64,000 bases of DNA from Polyangiaceae bacterium (lineage in GTDB: Bacteria; Myxococcota_A; Polyangia; Polyangiales; Polyangiaceae). A model generated the notes under the pieces. That model saw nothing but the letters and a program-made list of their open reading frames with translations, ran no database searches and was not told where the DNA came from. Numbering within the stretch: the stretch's first letter is position 1; each line of letters starts with the position of its first letter. Made by a program: the position numbers and the translations under genes. The stretch lies in NCBI GenBank assembly GCA_015075635.1, contig JABTUA010000003.1, positions 496,001 through 560,000 on the forward strand, in the 5' to 3' direction. Shown piece by piece: positions 52,839-61,626 of this stretch.

Positions 52839-53252
52839 GCGCCCGAACAGCCGCGCGTCCAGGCTGAAGCGCCCCGGGCCAGCGATGGCGATGGCGAGGG
52901 CGACCAGACCGTGGGCCAGCGCGAGCTCCTTCTTGGAGAACGGGTCGGCGGCGTGGATGTGGAAGGCCGCGACGCCCATCGTGATCAGCACGAAGGCGGC
53001 GGCGGGCCGGGTGAACAGGCCGAGCGCCACCAGGAGGCCTCCTAGAAACTCGCTGAGCGCCGCCGCTGGTCCGAGCAGCTCGGGCAGCGGGACGCGGGCC
53101 GCGATCTTGGCGCTGAAGCCCGGGATGTCGCGCGCCTTGCCGAGGCCGTGGGCCAGCGCCATCGACAGTCCGAAGCCTACGCGCAAGAGCAGGAGAGCGA
53201 CGTCGAGGTTGCGCGGCGAGGAGGCGAACAAGATCTGCTTCCACTTGCTCAT
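52809..53252 (-). CDS. DoxX-family membrane protein
   Basis: The 147-residue protein has four membrane helices and the DoxX pattern LLLLRVGFGLSMALAHGLGK, LLGPAAALSEFLGGLLVALGLF, AAFVLITMGVAAFHIH and LALAHGLVALAIAIAGPGRFS. DoxX-like proteins occur in thiosulfate oxidation and redox complexes, but single copies of unknown role are common. I chose the ATG at 53252; a start at 53300 would overlap the divergent patatin start region. It is convergent with nnrS. Confidence 0.82.
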   Translation of the reverse strand: MSKWKQILFASSPRNLDVALLLLRVGFGLSMALAHGLGKARDIPGFSAKIAARVPLPELLGPAAALSEFLGGLLVALGLFTRPAAAFVLITMGVAAFHIHAADPFSKKELALAHGLVALAIAIAGPGRFSLDARLFGRSARLPVDAG

Positions 53253-53307
53253 CTGGCTCTTGCTAGGGCCCTTCGGCTCGCGGCGCAAGGGACGGTCCAT
53301 GCTAGAA

Positions 53308-54084
53308 ATGGCGACCCGACCGATGCCGCCGACTCTGCGCTCCTGGCTCGCCGAAGAGCCGTTCACCCTCGCGATGTCGAGCGGCTTCTTCGGGTTCTTC
53401 GCCCACACCGGCATGCTGTCGGCGCTGGAGGAAGCCGGGCTTCTGCCGGAGCGAGTCAGCGGCTCGAGCGCCGGCGCGCTGGTCGCGGGGCTCTGGGCCG
53501 CGGGGCTCGACTCCGCGCGCCTCGACGCGGAGCTCGGGCGCTTGCGGCGGGAGGACTTCTGGGACCCGGCGCCAGGGCTCGGCCTGTTGCGCGGCCGGCG
53601 CTTTCGCGCGCGCATCGAGGAGCTGCTCCCCGTGAACGACTTCGCAGCGTGCCGGGTCCCGGCGCTGCTCTCGGTGTTCGACGTGCTGTCGCGTTCGACG
53701 CGGGTGCTGCGGGAGGGCGAGCTCGCACCTGCGATTCAGGCGAGCTGCACGCTCCCCGTGCTGTTTCAGCCGACCTGGCATCAGGGGCGCCCGCTCCTGG
53801 ACGGCGGCATCCTCGATCGCCCGGGCCTCGAAGGGGTGCCGAGCGGAGGGCGTGTCCTGCACCACCACCTGGCCTCGCGCTCGCCTTGGCGGAGCAAGCG
53901 CGACAGGAGCCTCGTTCCTCCGAAGCGCCCGGGGCTGGTCGCGCTGGTGCTCGAGGGGTTGCCTCGCTCCGGTCCGTTCCACCTGCACGAGGGCGTGCGC
54001 GCCATGGAGGCGGCGCGTCACGGCGCGCGCCGGGCCCTCGACCGACCCGTCGAGGGCGGCGTAGTGAGCGTCGCCACCGAGTGA
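53308..54084 (+). CDS. patatin-like phospholipase
   Basis: The 258-residue protein has the catalytic motif GSSAG (Ser54 in RVSGSSAGALVAG), the preceding oxyanion glycine-rich segment FTLAMSSGFFGFFAHTGMLSALEEAG, and the partner Asp in RPLLDGGILDRPG, the Ser-Asp dyad of patatins. It should be a lipid acyl hydrolase. The typical G-G-G-x-R/K oxyanion loop is replaced by SSGFFGF, a notable deviation. The ATG at 53308 gives MATRP; an ATG at 53299 would add three residues. Confidence 0.8.
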   Translation: MATRPMPPTLRSWLAEEPFTLAMSSGFFGFFAHTGMLSALEEAGLLPERVSGSSAGALVAGLWAAGLDSARLDAELGRLRREDFWDPAPGLGLLRGRRFRARIEELLPVNDFAACRVPALLSVFDVLSRSTRVLREGELAPAIQASCTLPVLFQPTWHQGRPLLDGGILDRPGLEGVPSGGRVLHHHLASRSPWRSKRDRSLVPPKRPGLVALVLEGLPRSGPFHLHEGVRAMEAARHGARRALDRPVEGGVVSVATE

Positions 54085-54085
54085 G

Positions 54086-55219
54086 CTACTCGATCAGGTC
54101 GCGCCACTCCGGCTTCTGGTCCAGCGCGGCCTGAACGAAGTCGATCAGCTTGGTGCCGTCGATCTCGAGGTCGTAGTAGCCAGCCAGGATGGCGGTGTGC
54201 GCCGCCCCTTGCCAGAAGTAGCGCTTGAAGCGATCGGGGTGCGCGTCGTGGACCTTGCCGGTCTCTTCGAGCAGCACCTTCTCGAACTCCGCGCCGGTCA
54301 TCTTCAAGAAGACGTTGGAGATGACGAAGTCCTCGCGGGCGCAGAAGGTCGAGACGCGCAAGCTCGGGTCGTGGTCCAGACCCCACTTGACCACGCCGGT
54401 GAACTGTCCGCTCGCGATGCAGCCCTCGCAGGAAGCGGGCACGAACTGCATCGCCTTCCACTCCTCCGTGGCTCCCTTCATCAAGGAGTCGTCGGCGGGG
54501 TTCGTCACGCCGGGCCCGGCGTCGTTCAGCACCAGGAGCGGAGTGTCGGGATACGCCAAACGCACCACCGCGGTCCCCAGGATGGTGCCGTAGCCGCCGG
54601 CGCTGGAGCCGGACAGCACCAGCTGGCGCGGTGACGGGAAGCGTTTCTTCGCGATGTCCAGTGCAGCCGACAGGTTGGCGAGCCCGCGGTGCCGCCGCTC
54701 GACCTTGCCGTCCTTTCCCGTGATGACGTTGTCCCCGCTGAAGACGGAGCCGTCGCAGTAGGCGACGAACACGACGTTGAAGCCCGCGAGCGGCGGGTTC
54801 CGCTCCGCGCTCTCGTCGGTCCAACCAATGGGCTGGACGCCCATGCTCGCGTCCTCGTTGGCCGCGCAGAGCGCGCTCCAACACGCGCCGCCGCCTTGCA
54901 GGTAGATGATCGTGTCCTTCGAGCCCATGTCGCGCACCGAGACTCGGAACGGCGAGCCGTACAGGCAGGTGGGTCCGTCGTCGCGCGGCGCGAAGGTGTA
55001 CACGTCCACGTTGTCGTAGCTCTGCACCTTCTGCGGCTCGAACTGCCCGAAGTACTTGTCCACGCCCACGGCTCGAAGCTCCGACGTGGCTTGCTCGTCG
55101 AAGCCGACCGTGGCGGCGCCGTCCGGCGGCGTGAGGCGCTCGTCGTGACCACACCCCAGGGCCAGGGGCACGGCAAGGAGCAACACCGAGATCCCCGACC
55201 TTTGCGCGATCACCGGCAC
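54086..55219 (-). CDS. pectinacetylesterase/Notum-like lipoprotein
   Basis: The 377-residue protein has a signal peptide with lipobox ALGC. It contains IIYLQGGGACW (oxyanion), LVLSGSSAGGYGT (nucleophile Ser in GxSxG), a Cys-rich SCEGCIASGQFTG part and the His in WQGAAHTAILAG, which fit the pectinacetylesterase/Notum family of alpha/beta hydrolases. Bacterial members (often annotated vtpJ-therm) are deacetylases of unknown substrate. It is convergent with the patatin gene by 1 bp and stands in its own transcription unit. Confidence 0.83.
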   Translation of the reverse strand: MPVIAQRSGISVLLLAVPLALGCGHDERLTPPDGAATVGFDEQATSELRAVGVDKYFGQFEPQKVQSYDNVDVYTFAPRDDGPTCLYGSPFRVSVRDMGSKDTIIYLQGGGACWSALCAANEDASMGVQPIGWTDESAERNPPLAGFNVVFVAYCDGSVFSGDNVITGKDGKVERRHRGLANLSAALDIAKKRFPSPRQLVLSGSSAGGYGTILGTAVVRLAYPDTPLLVLNDAGPGVTNPADDSLMKGATEEWKAMQFVPASCEGCIASGQFTGVVKWGLDHDPSLRVSTFCAREDFVISNVFLKMTGAEFEKVLLEETGKVHDAHPDRFKRYFWQGAAHTAILAGYYDLEIDGTKLIDFVQAALDQKPEWRDLIE

Positions 55220-55285
55220 GAGTGTGACCGCGAACGTTCAGCCGTTCAATCCGTAGAAGGCGGCGATGATACGCTGGCTCGACCG

Positions 55286-55903
55286 ATGGGGCTCGTCGCC
55301 TTCGCGCTGGGAGTGGGCTTGGGCTTCGTCGGCTCGATCCCCGCTGCTGGCCCCCTGCTCTTCCTGGTGATCGCCAGCGGGCTCGAGGGCAAGCCGCGGC
55401 GTGCGCTCGCCCTGGCCGCTGGCGGCGCCCTCGCCGAGAGCCTGTACGTGGCGCTGGCGTTCTGGGGTTTCGCAGGGCTCCTGGCCCGGCACGCGGAGCT
55501 CGAGCTGGGGCTCCGGTTGGCAGGCGCGGCGCTGCTCGTGGCGCTCGGCGCGCTGCTGCTCCGGAAGAAGAAGGCGGCGGAGGGAGGCGAGAGCGAACGC
55601 GCTGGCGCCGGCTTCGCGACGGGCTTTCTCCTGGTCGGTACGAACCCGGCCTTTCTCGCCACCTGGAGCGTCGTCGCGGCGATCACCTACTCGAACGGCT
55701 GGCTGGCGGCGGACCCGCAGCGCGTGCCGTGGTTGGCCGCGGGCAGCTTCGCCGGCGTGGTGCTGTGGTTCGCCGCCGTGGCGGCGCTGGCGGCGCGCTA
55801 TCGCGAGCGCTTCGAGCGAGCGTTGCTCGCGAAGCTCGTGCGCGTGCTCGGCGCCGGATTGATCGCGCTCGGGCTCTGGGTGCTGGTCACTTCTTTCCGG
55901 TGA
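55286..55903 (+). CDS. LysE-family exporter
   Basis: The 205-residue protein has six hydrophobic segments in the RhtB/LysE pattern: FALGVGLGFVGSIPAAGPLLFLVIASGLEGK at the start (with the conserved Pro and Gly turn), YVALAFWGFAGLLARH, LRLAGAALLVALGALLLRK, GFATGFLLVGTNPAFLATWSVVAAI and the closing VLGAGLIALGLWVLV. Such proteins export amino acids or related small molecules. The substrate is unknown. Its end overlaps the convergent lipoprotein gene by 17 bp. Confidence 0.82.
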   Translation: MGLVAFALGVGLGFVGSIPAAGPLLFLVIASGLEGKPRRALALAAGGALAESLYVALAFWGFAGLLARHAELELGLRLAGAALLVALGALLLRKKKAAEGGESERAGAGFATGFLLVGTNPAFLATWSVVAAITYSNGWLAADPQRVPWLAAGSFAGVVLWFAAVAALAARYRERFERALLAKLVRVLGAGLIALGLWVLVTSFR

Positions 55904-57725
55904 CGTGCGCGCGGCGAGCGCGGAACGACAGGAACGACGAGTAGGCGTCCTGGTTGCCGGTCACGTCGGCGCTGGGGATCTTGTTCAGCGCGCCTTGGTT
56001 CGCCAGCTTCGTGAGCGAGCCGCCAGGTTTGGCCACGTCGGGCTGGGTCGGGTTGATGGCGGAGAGCGCGCAGGCCAGGCCCTTGCAGCCGCCGACCAGC
56101 GCGTCGAGCAGCGAATTGCAGCTCTCGCTCACGGGCTGGTCCTTGCCGCAGAAGGTGTACTTCTTCGAACCCGGGCAGTCCTGGCAGGCGGCGACGCCGG
56201 CGGTGAGCACCTCCGGGATCGGGATCTTCGCCAGCGAGTCCACGGTGACGTTGCCGCACAGGCCCTGGTTGCCTTGGTTGGCGACGAGCTCCTTGAAGAC
56301 CGTCAGGCCTGCGCCGAGCGACGCCGGCGGCGGGGCGGGCACGTCGGGGGTCCCGCTGGCTGCGCCGCGGAGCTTGGCGTCGCGCATGCCGAGCACCGCC
56401 GCGCTGCCGCCGAGGGTCAGGGCGAGATCGATCTGACTCGGGCCCGCGGTCAGCACCTTCGCGGTGATGGCGCCGCCGCCGATCTTGCCGGTGGGCAGGC
56501 CCGCCGCGTCCACGCTGGTGCCCTCCACCTTGAACCACCAGTCGATGGGGTTCGAGGCGTCGGTGGGCCAGCCGGTCTTCGCCGGGTCCAGGCTGCCGGA
56601 CAGCACGCCCACTTCGAGCGCGGAGTCGGCGGTGCCGGTCAGCTCTTCCAGGCCGAGCAGCTGCACCATCAGGTTGGTCGTTCCCGCGTCGATGCCCTTC
56701 TGCAGGTCGGTGTTCAGGGAATTCAGCGCCGTGGGCGTGAGCGCCACGTTGCCGAGCTGGTTCTTGGTCACGCTGCAGAAGCTGGGCGCCGCGCCACCCC
56801 GGATGTCGAGGTCGATCATGCGCAGGATGGTCTCGTACGCACACTTCGAGTCGCAGCCGTCCAGATTCTCCGTGTTGCCGTCGTCGCAGTGCTCCGGCGG
56901 CTCGATGGTCCCGTTGCCGCAGACCGGCGTGACGATCTTCTTGCACTGAGGGCTGCAGCTGCCGGACGTCGGCGGGTCGCAGTCCTCGCCAGCATCGAGC
57001 TGCGAGTTGCCACAAGTGAGCAGCGTGCAGACGCTGCTCAGGCACTTGCCGGCACCGGAGTCACAGGAGGCGCCTTCGCCGAGCTTGGTCCCTGCCGTAC
57101 AGGTGTGCTTGGCGTCGTCGCATTTGTCCGTGCCCGCGCAGGCATCGCCGGTCTTCGTGCAGTCCCGCGTGGCGTCAGTGGACAGGCACGAGAACTTGCA
57201 GAAGTCGCAGCCGTCGCCGCTGACCGCGTTGCCGTCGTCGCACTCCTCGCCGCTCTGCTTCTGGCCGTCGCCGCACTGGGGCGACACGCAGTTACCGTTG
57301 ACGCACACTTGCCCGTTGCCGCAGTCCGTGCCCTCGGCGAGGGGTGTGCCCGGCGCGCAGTCGTGGTCGGCGCCGCACGACTCGGTGCCGGTGCACGGAT
57401 CACCGTCGTCGCAGTCGCTGGCCGCCTCGCAGGTGAAGTCGCAGGTGTTCTCGCAGCCGTCCGCGCCGACGAAGTTGCCGTCATCGCACTCCTCGGTGCC
57501 CTCGAGCTTTCCGTTGCCGCAGGTCTGCCCGGCGCTTCCCCCGCCGCCGGCAGCGCCGGCCGCTCCCGCTGCGCCGGCTGCTCCTCCCGAGCCCCCGCCG
57601 CTGGCGGCAGCGCCTCCGCCGGAGCCGCCCCCGCCGCCGTCGTCATCCCCGCACGCAGAGACTCCGGCGACCCCGAGCGCCAGCGCTCCGACAACGAGCA
57701 CACCACGAGCAGTCACGTTTGCCAT
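55887..57725 (-). CDS. Cys-rich lipoprotein with myxococcal DUF4215-type repeats
   Basis: The 612-residue protein has a lipobox (VSAC), a Gly/Ala linker, then four myxococcal Cys-rich repeats of the CGxGxxxxxEECDDGN..DGC type (CGNGKLEGTEECDDGN, CGDGQKQSGEECDDGN, CGNSQLDAGEDCD, CGNGTIEPPEHCDDGN). The last 330 residues form an alpha/beta region (ILRMIDLDIRGGAAPSFC, GIDAGTTNLMVQLLGLEELTG, IDLALTLGGSAAVLGM) with further Cys (CQDCPGSKKYTFCGK). It should sit on the cell surface. The binding partner is unknown. Confidence 0.8.
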   Translation of the reverse strand: MANVTARGVLVVGALALGVAGVSACGDDDGGGGGSGGGAAASGGGSGGAAGAAGAAGAAGGGGSAGQTCGNGKLEGTEECDDGNFVGADGCENTCDFTCEAASDCDDGDPCTGTESCGADHDCAPGTPLAEGTDCGNGQVCVNGNCVSPQCGDGQKQSGEECDDGNAVSGDGCDFCKFSCLSTDATRDCTKTGDACAGTDKCDDAKHTCTAGTKLGEGASCDSGAGKCLSSVCTLLTCGNSQLDAGEDCDPPTSGSCSPQCKKIVTPVCGNGTIEPPEHCDDGNTENLDGCDSKCAYETILRMIDLDIRGGAAPSFCSVTKNQLGNVALTPTALNSLNTDLQKGIDAGTTNLMVQLLGLEELTGTADSALEVGVLSGSLDPAKTGWPTDASNPIDWWFKVEGTSVDAAGLPTGKIGGGAITAKVLTAGPSQIDLALTLGGSAAVLGMRDAKLRGAASGTPDVPAPPPASLGAGLTVFKELVANQGNQGLCGNVTVDSLAKIPIPEVLTAGVAACQDCPGSKKYTFCGKDQPVSESCNSLLDALVGGCKGLACALSAINPTQPDVAKPGGSLTKLANQGALNKIPSADVTGNQDAYSSFLSFRARRAHVTGKK

Positions 57726-57813
57726 CCGAGCCCTCCACCCCAAGCTAGCGCGGTTCTTCGATGCGGAGAAGGAAGTGAATGCCACGCGCTTTGCCGGCGT
57801 TACCATGGGCGAG

Positions 57814-59367
57814 ATGCGGTTCGGCGTCTTCATGGCCCTGGTGCTCCCGGTCGTCGCCGGTTGCGGAAGAGAGCCGCCGCCGCCCACGCCCCCGAGCTCG
57901 ACACCTGCTGCGCTCGAGCCACCCAGCGACGCGGAGCTCGACGGCTGCCGCGCCCGCATCCGCGAGCTCGGGGCAGAGCCGGCGCTCCCCGGGACGCCGG
58001 AGCTGGACGAGAGACGAGCCGAGATCTTCGGACGCGCCCGCGGCGAGCCGCTGGTCTGGCTGAGAGAGCCACGGCGCAGCGAGGACCCACGGGCGCGCGT
58101 GCTCGCGGACAAGCCCGGCTTCTCCAGCGTGAAGGGCCTGCTCACTCGGCATCGCGGCGACCGCGCGACGCTCCGCGAGCTGGTCCTGCGCGAAGGCTAC
58201 GTCTACGCGAACGACCCGCAGGAGGCGCTCGCGCTGGTGACGCTGCTCGACCTGCCGGCGCTGTTCGACGAGCCCGCCATCGTGCTCCAGCGGGGCGAGC
58301 GCGTGTTCGAGCTCGCGAAGAAGAGCGGGCGCTTCCCGAGCTACCACTACGCCGACGGGCGCCCGGCGGAGTTGTTGCTCGGCGACCGCGTCGCGACCAG
58401 CCGAGCAGCGCTCGGCGCTCCGTTGCACCGCGACCTGCGGGCGCTGGCGCACGAGACTGGCTTCGATCGCGCGCGCATCGAGCGCCGCACGGAGAAGGGT
58501 CTCGTGGCCGAGCTGCGCTTCGGTTCGAGCTGGGTGAGAGTCGCGCTCGCCTCCAGCGGTGCCGAGCTGTCCATCGCCTGCCTCGACGCTTCGCGCGAGG
58601 AGCGCGCGCGGGTGGCCAGCTTCCGTGAGGCTGACGCTCGGCGGCGGTCCGCGCTGGCGCGACTGCGCTCGGCCGTGGACGAGCAGGTGGCCGAGGCCGT
58701 GCCCTTCGATCGCCCGAAGGACGAGAAGACCGCCGAGCGCGACGGCCAGCTCCGGCCGGGGTGGCGCTGGGCGTACCTGCGCGGTCAGCCCTTCTTCAGC
58801 CACGAGGAGCAGAGTTACCCGGTCTTCGACGGCAAGGGCCGGCCGCTCCCGCCGCAGATGTGCGTGGACTTCGTGCTCGACAGCTTCGAGCGGGCTTCCG
58901 GCACCTGGTACGTTCCCCGGGGGTCGGAGCTCGGGCGCAAGCGAGGCGGGCTCGACTTCGACGAATTCGGCATCAAGAACCGGCGCGCGGTGCTGGCGTT
59001 CGAGAAGTTCGCCGAGGACAACCCGGAGCTGTTCGAGCACCGGCGGATGAAGCCGGAGGAGCGCATTCCCTTCGGCGAGCGCACGCGCTTCTTCCGCTTC
59101 TTGAGCGACAACGCCGACCGCTTCCGCCCTGGTGACGTCGTGGCGATCCAGGGCAAGAAGGCCGACGGCCTGATCCACCAACACGCCATCCTGATCGAGG
59201 ACACCGATCCGCTGACCGGCTTCCCGGACGCCCTGGCGGATCAGATGAAGCGCCCGCGCCGGCGCACCTGGGAGAGCATCATGGCGGAGGCACCGCTGCG
59301 CAGCTTGCTCTTCCACGTGCGGCCGAAGGACCGAGTGCTGCTCGCGCTGGCGCCGGGGGGCGCCTAG
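57814..59367 (+). CDS. lipoprotein with a C-terminal NlpC/P60-like domain
   Basis: The 517-residue protein has a short signal peptide with lipobox VVAGC. The middle is helical and charged. The last 170 residues read PPQMCVDFVLDSFERASG (a candidate nucleophile Cys), later FRPGDVVAIQG and IHQHAILIEDTDPLTG (a candidate catalytic His). Cys, then GDVV, then His-A-x-I is the layout of NlpC/P60 and CHAP peptidases that cut peptidoglycan peptides or amides. The Cys to His distance is about 110 residues, within the range of permuted or expanded members. The match is by eye, so function is tentative. ATG at 57814; one at 57805 is possible. Confidence 0.62.
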   Translation: MRFGVFMALVLPVVAGCGREPPPPTPPSSTPAALEPPSDAELDGCRARIRELGAEPALPGTPELDERRAEIFGRARGEPLVWLREPRRSEDPRARVLADKPGFSSVKGLLTRHRGDRATLRELVLREGYVYANDPQEALALVTLLDLPALFDEPAIVLQRGERVFELAKKSGRFPSYHYADGRPAELLLGDRVATSRAALGAPLHRDLRALAHETGFDRARIERRTEKGLVAELRFGSSWVRVALASSGAELSIACLDASREERARVASFREADARRRSALARLRSAVDEQVAEAVPFDRPKDEKTAERDGQLRPGWRWAYLRGQPFFSHEEQSYPVFDGKGRPLPPQMCVDFVLDSFERASGTWYVPRGSELGRKRGGLDFDEFGIKNRRAVLAFEKFAEDNPELFEHRRMKPEERIPFGERTRFFRFLSDNADRFRPGDVVAIQGKKADGLIHQHAILIEDTDPLTGFPDALADQMKRPRRRTWESIMAEAPLRSLLFHVRPKDRVLLALAPGGA

Positions 59368-59413
59368 GGTCGGCTGGCGTTTGTCAGGAGTTCGCGCGAG
59401 AGTAGCGCGCGAG

Positions 59414-60031
59414 ATGTCGGTCCGCGCTTTCTACGAGAAGGACGCCGAGCGGGAGGTGGCCAGAGCCATCGAGCGCATCGAAGCCAAGAGCGCGGCCGAG
59501 GTGATGGTCGCGGTCCGAGCCAGCTCCGGCCGGTACGCCGACGCGGACTCCATCCTGGGCTTCGTCCTCTCGTTCGCCGGTCTGCTGGTGTTCCTGTTCC
59601 ACCCTGCGCCGATCCGCATCGAGGTCTTCGCGCTGGAGTTTCCCCTGCTGTTCGCGCTGGGCATGGCGCTCTCGGCGTGGATCCCGCCCGTGCGTCGGCT
59701 GCTCGCGTCCAGAGAGCGGCTCGAGAGCAACGTCACCACGGCCGCCCGCGCCGCGTTCGTCGAGCTGGGTGTCAGTCGCACCCGGGAGCGCACCGGGCTG
59801 CTCGTCTTCGTGTCGATGTTCGAGCGCAAGGTCGTGGTCATCCCCGACGTCGGCATCGAGCTCGAGCAGCTGGGCGAGGCGCTCGCGAAAGTGGAGCGCG
59901 TGCTCTCCGAGTCTCCCGATCTCGCGCGACTGATCGCGGCCCTGGACGGGCTGGCCGAGCCTCTGGCCCAGGCGCTGCCGCGGGCCGACGACGACGAGAA
60001 CGAGCTACCGGACACGGTGAGCGTGTCATGA
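59414..60031 (+). CDS. TPM-domain (YgcG/Psb32-like) membrane protein
   Basis: The 205-residue protein has an N-terminal helix (DAEREVARAIERIEAKSAAEVMVAV) typical of TPM domains, two membrane segments in the middle (ILGFVLSFAGLLVFLFH and FPLLFALGMALSAWIPP) and the later TPM core GVSRTRERTGLLVFVSMFERKVVVIPDVGIE. TPM proteins are linked to membrane protein quality control and stress. The ATG at 59414 opens the domain. Its stop overlaps the ATG of the next gene (ATGA at 60028-60031), so the two are coupled. Confidence 0.78.
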   Translation: MSVRAFYEKDAEREVARAIERIEAKSAAEVMVAVRASSGRYADADSILGFVLSFAGLLVFLFHPAPIRIEVFALEFPLLFALGMALSAWIPPVRRLLASRERLESNVTTAARAAFVELGVSRTRERTGLLVFVSMFERKVVVIPDVGIELEQLGEALAKVERVLSESPDLARLIAALDGLAEPLAQALPRADDDENELPDTVSVS

Positions 60032-61626
60032 GCGGCCGAGGCAGGCGCCTGGTCGCGGCCTTGCTCCTCGGCCTCACGTTCGCGCTCGTGGCGTTTCCGC
60101 TGCTCGCTCGACCAGGGGGCGGCCAGACCTACAGCGGCAGCTCGTCCTCGAGCAGCAGCAGCAGCAGCGGGAGCTCGCGGTCGGGCTCGTCGAGCGGGTG
60201 GTCGTCGAGCGGCTCGGGCTCGTCGGGGAGCTCCGGCGGCGGGGACCTCGGCGGCCTGATCGTGCTCTTGTTCGAGAACCCGCCGCTCGGAGTAGCCGTC
60301 ATCTTCCTAATCGGCGCCTACGTGTTCTTCGTGCGGAACCGCGAAGGCTCGGGTCAGGCGCGGGACTGGACCAGCGCCGAGCCGCGACGCTGGGACGCCG
60401 GCGCCGAGAAGCTGCGCGAGCGCATGGAAGAGGCGGGCGCCCAGCTCGAGCAGAGCCGGATCAAGGGCAAGCGCCAGAGCGAGATGCGCGCCGCCATCGA
60501 GGGGATCTCCGAGCACGATCCCAATTTCTCCGTGGTGCTCTTCGAGGACTTCGTGGTCGCGCTCTTCGCGGAGGCCCACGTGCATCGGGGCCGCGGCACG
60601 CTCGCCGAGCTCGGCCCGTGGATCTCGGGCGACGCGCACCAGGCGTTGGCCGAGCTCGGCACGCGCCAAGAAGTGAGCGGTATCGTCGTCGGGGCGATGC
60701 GCTACGTGGCCATCGAAGGGCTGCGAGACGGCGACAGCATCCGCGTGCAAGTGGAGATCGAGTCCAACTACTCGGAGGGGGCCGAGCAGCGCTGGTACTC
60801 GGTCGATCGCTGGCTCCTGGCCCGCAGGAAGGGCGTCCGCTCGAAGCCCAAGGACAAGACGCGCGTCTTCGAGTGCCCGAGCTGCGGGGCCCCGCTCGAG
60901 GCGCTGCGCGGGCGGGAGTGCTCCTACTGCAAGAAGACGGTCGCGGGCGGCGACTTCGACTGGGAGGTGCGCGAGATCCGCAACGTGACGCGCCAGGCCC
61001 GGCCACCAGGGCTCGGCGGTCACGCACCCGAGATGGGGACCGAGCTCCCGACCGTGGTGGATCCGGCAGCGAAGGGCCGGTGGGAGGCGCTCTGCCGGCG
61101 CGATCCAGCGGTCACCTGGCCCGCCTTTCTGGCGCGCCTCGACCTGACCTTCAAGCGCCTTCAGGAGAGCTGGAACGGGCAGGATCTGGCTCTGGCGCGC
61201 CCATTCGTCAGCGACGGCGTCTACCAGAGCTTCGCCTACTGGATCGACGCCTACCAACGACAACGGCTCCGGAACTACACCGAGGGCGCCCGCATCCTCT
61301 CGGTGCAGATGGCCCGCGTGACCGGCGACGCCGTGTACGACTCGGTGACGGTCCGCGTGTTCGCCACCGGCTACGACTTCACGCTGGACGGCGAAGGCAC
61401 TGTGGTCGGCGGGAGCCGCGACCAGGAGCGACGTTACAGCGAGTACTGGACCCTGATCCGCGGCGCCGGGCAGCGCGGAGCGCCGCGCACCGACCCGAGC
61501 TGTCCGAGCTGCGGCGCACCGCTGGAGATCGCGATGACCGGCCACTGCAAACACTGCCGCGTCAAGGTCACGAGCGGCGACTTCGACTGGGTGCTCTCGC
61601 GCATCGAGCAGGACGAGTCGTACTGA
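60028..61626 (+). CDS. membrane protein with two Tim44-like domains and zinc ribbons
   Basis: The 532-residue protein has a signal or anchor helix (LVAALLLGLTFALVAFPLLA), a Ser-rich stretch, a membrane segment (LGVAVIFLIGAYVFFV), then a Tim44-like domain (FSVVLFEDFVVALFAEAHVHRGRG, RYVAIEGLRDGDSIRVQVEIES) and a zinc ribbon CPSCGAPLEALRGRECSYC. A second Tim44-like domain follows (RLDLTFKRLQESWNGQDLALARPF, ILSVQMARVTGDAVYDSVTVRVFA) and a second ribbon CPSCGAPLEIAMTGHCKHC. Tim44-like domains bind membranes or partner proteins. It is coupled to the TPM gene, which hints at a shared envelope quality-control role. Convergent with the next gene. Confidence 0.8.
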   Translation: MSGRGRRLVAALLLGLTFALVAFPLLARPGGGQTYSGSSSSSSSSSSGSSRSGSSSGWSSSGSGSSGSSGGGDLGGLIVLLFENPPLGVAVIFLIGAYVFFVRNREGSGQARDWTSAEPRRWDAGAEKLRERMEEAGAQLEQSRIKGKRQSEMRAAIEGISEHDPNFSVVLFEDFVVALFAEAHVHRGRGTLAELGPWISGDAHQALAELGTRQEVSGIVVGAMRYVAIEGLRDGDSIRVQVEIESNYSEGAEQRWYSVDRWLLARRKGVRSKPKDKTRVFECPSCGAPLEALRGRECSYCKKTVAGGDFDWEVREIRNVTRQARPPGLGGHAPEMGTELPTVVDPAAKGRWEALCRRDPAVTWPAFLARLDLTFKRLQESWNGQDLALARPFVSDGVYQSFAYWIDAYQRQRLRNYTEGARILSVQMARVTGDAVYDSVTVRVFATGYDFTLDGEGTVVGGSRDQERRYSEYWTLIRGAGQRGAPRTDPSCPSCGAPLEIAMTGHCKHCRVKVTSGDFDWVLSRIEQDESY

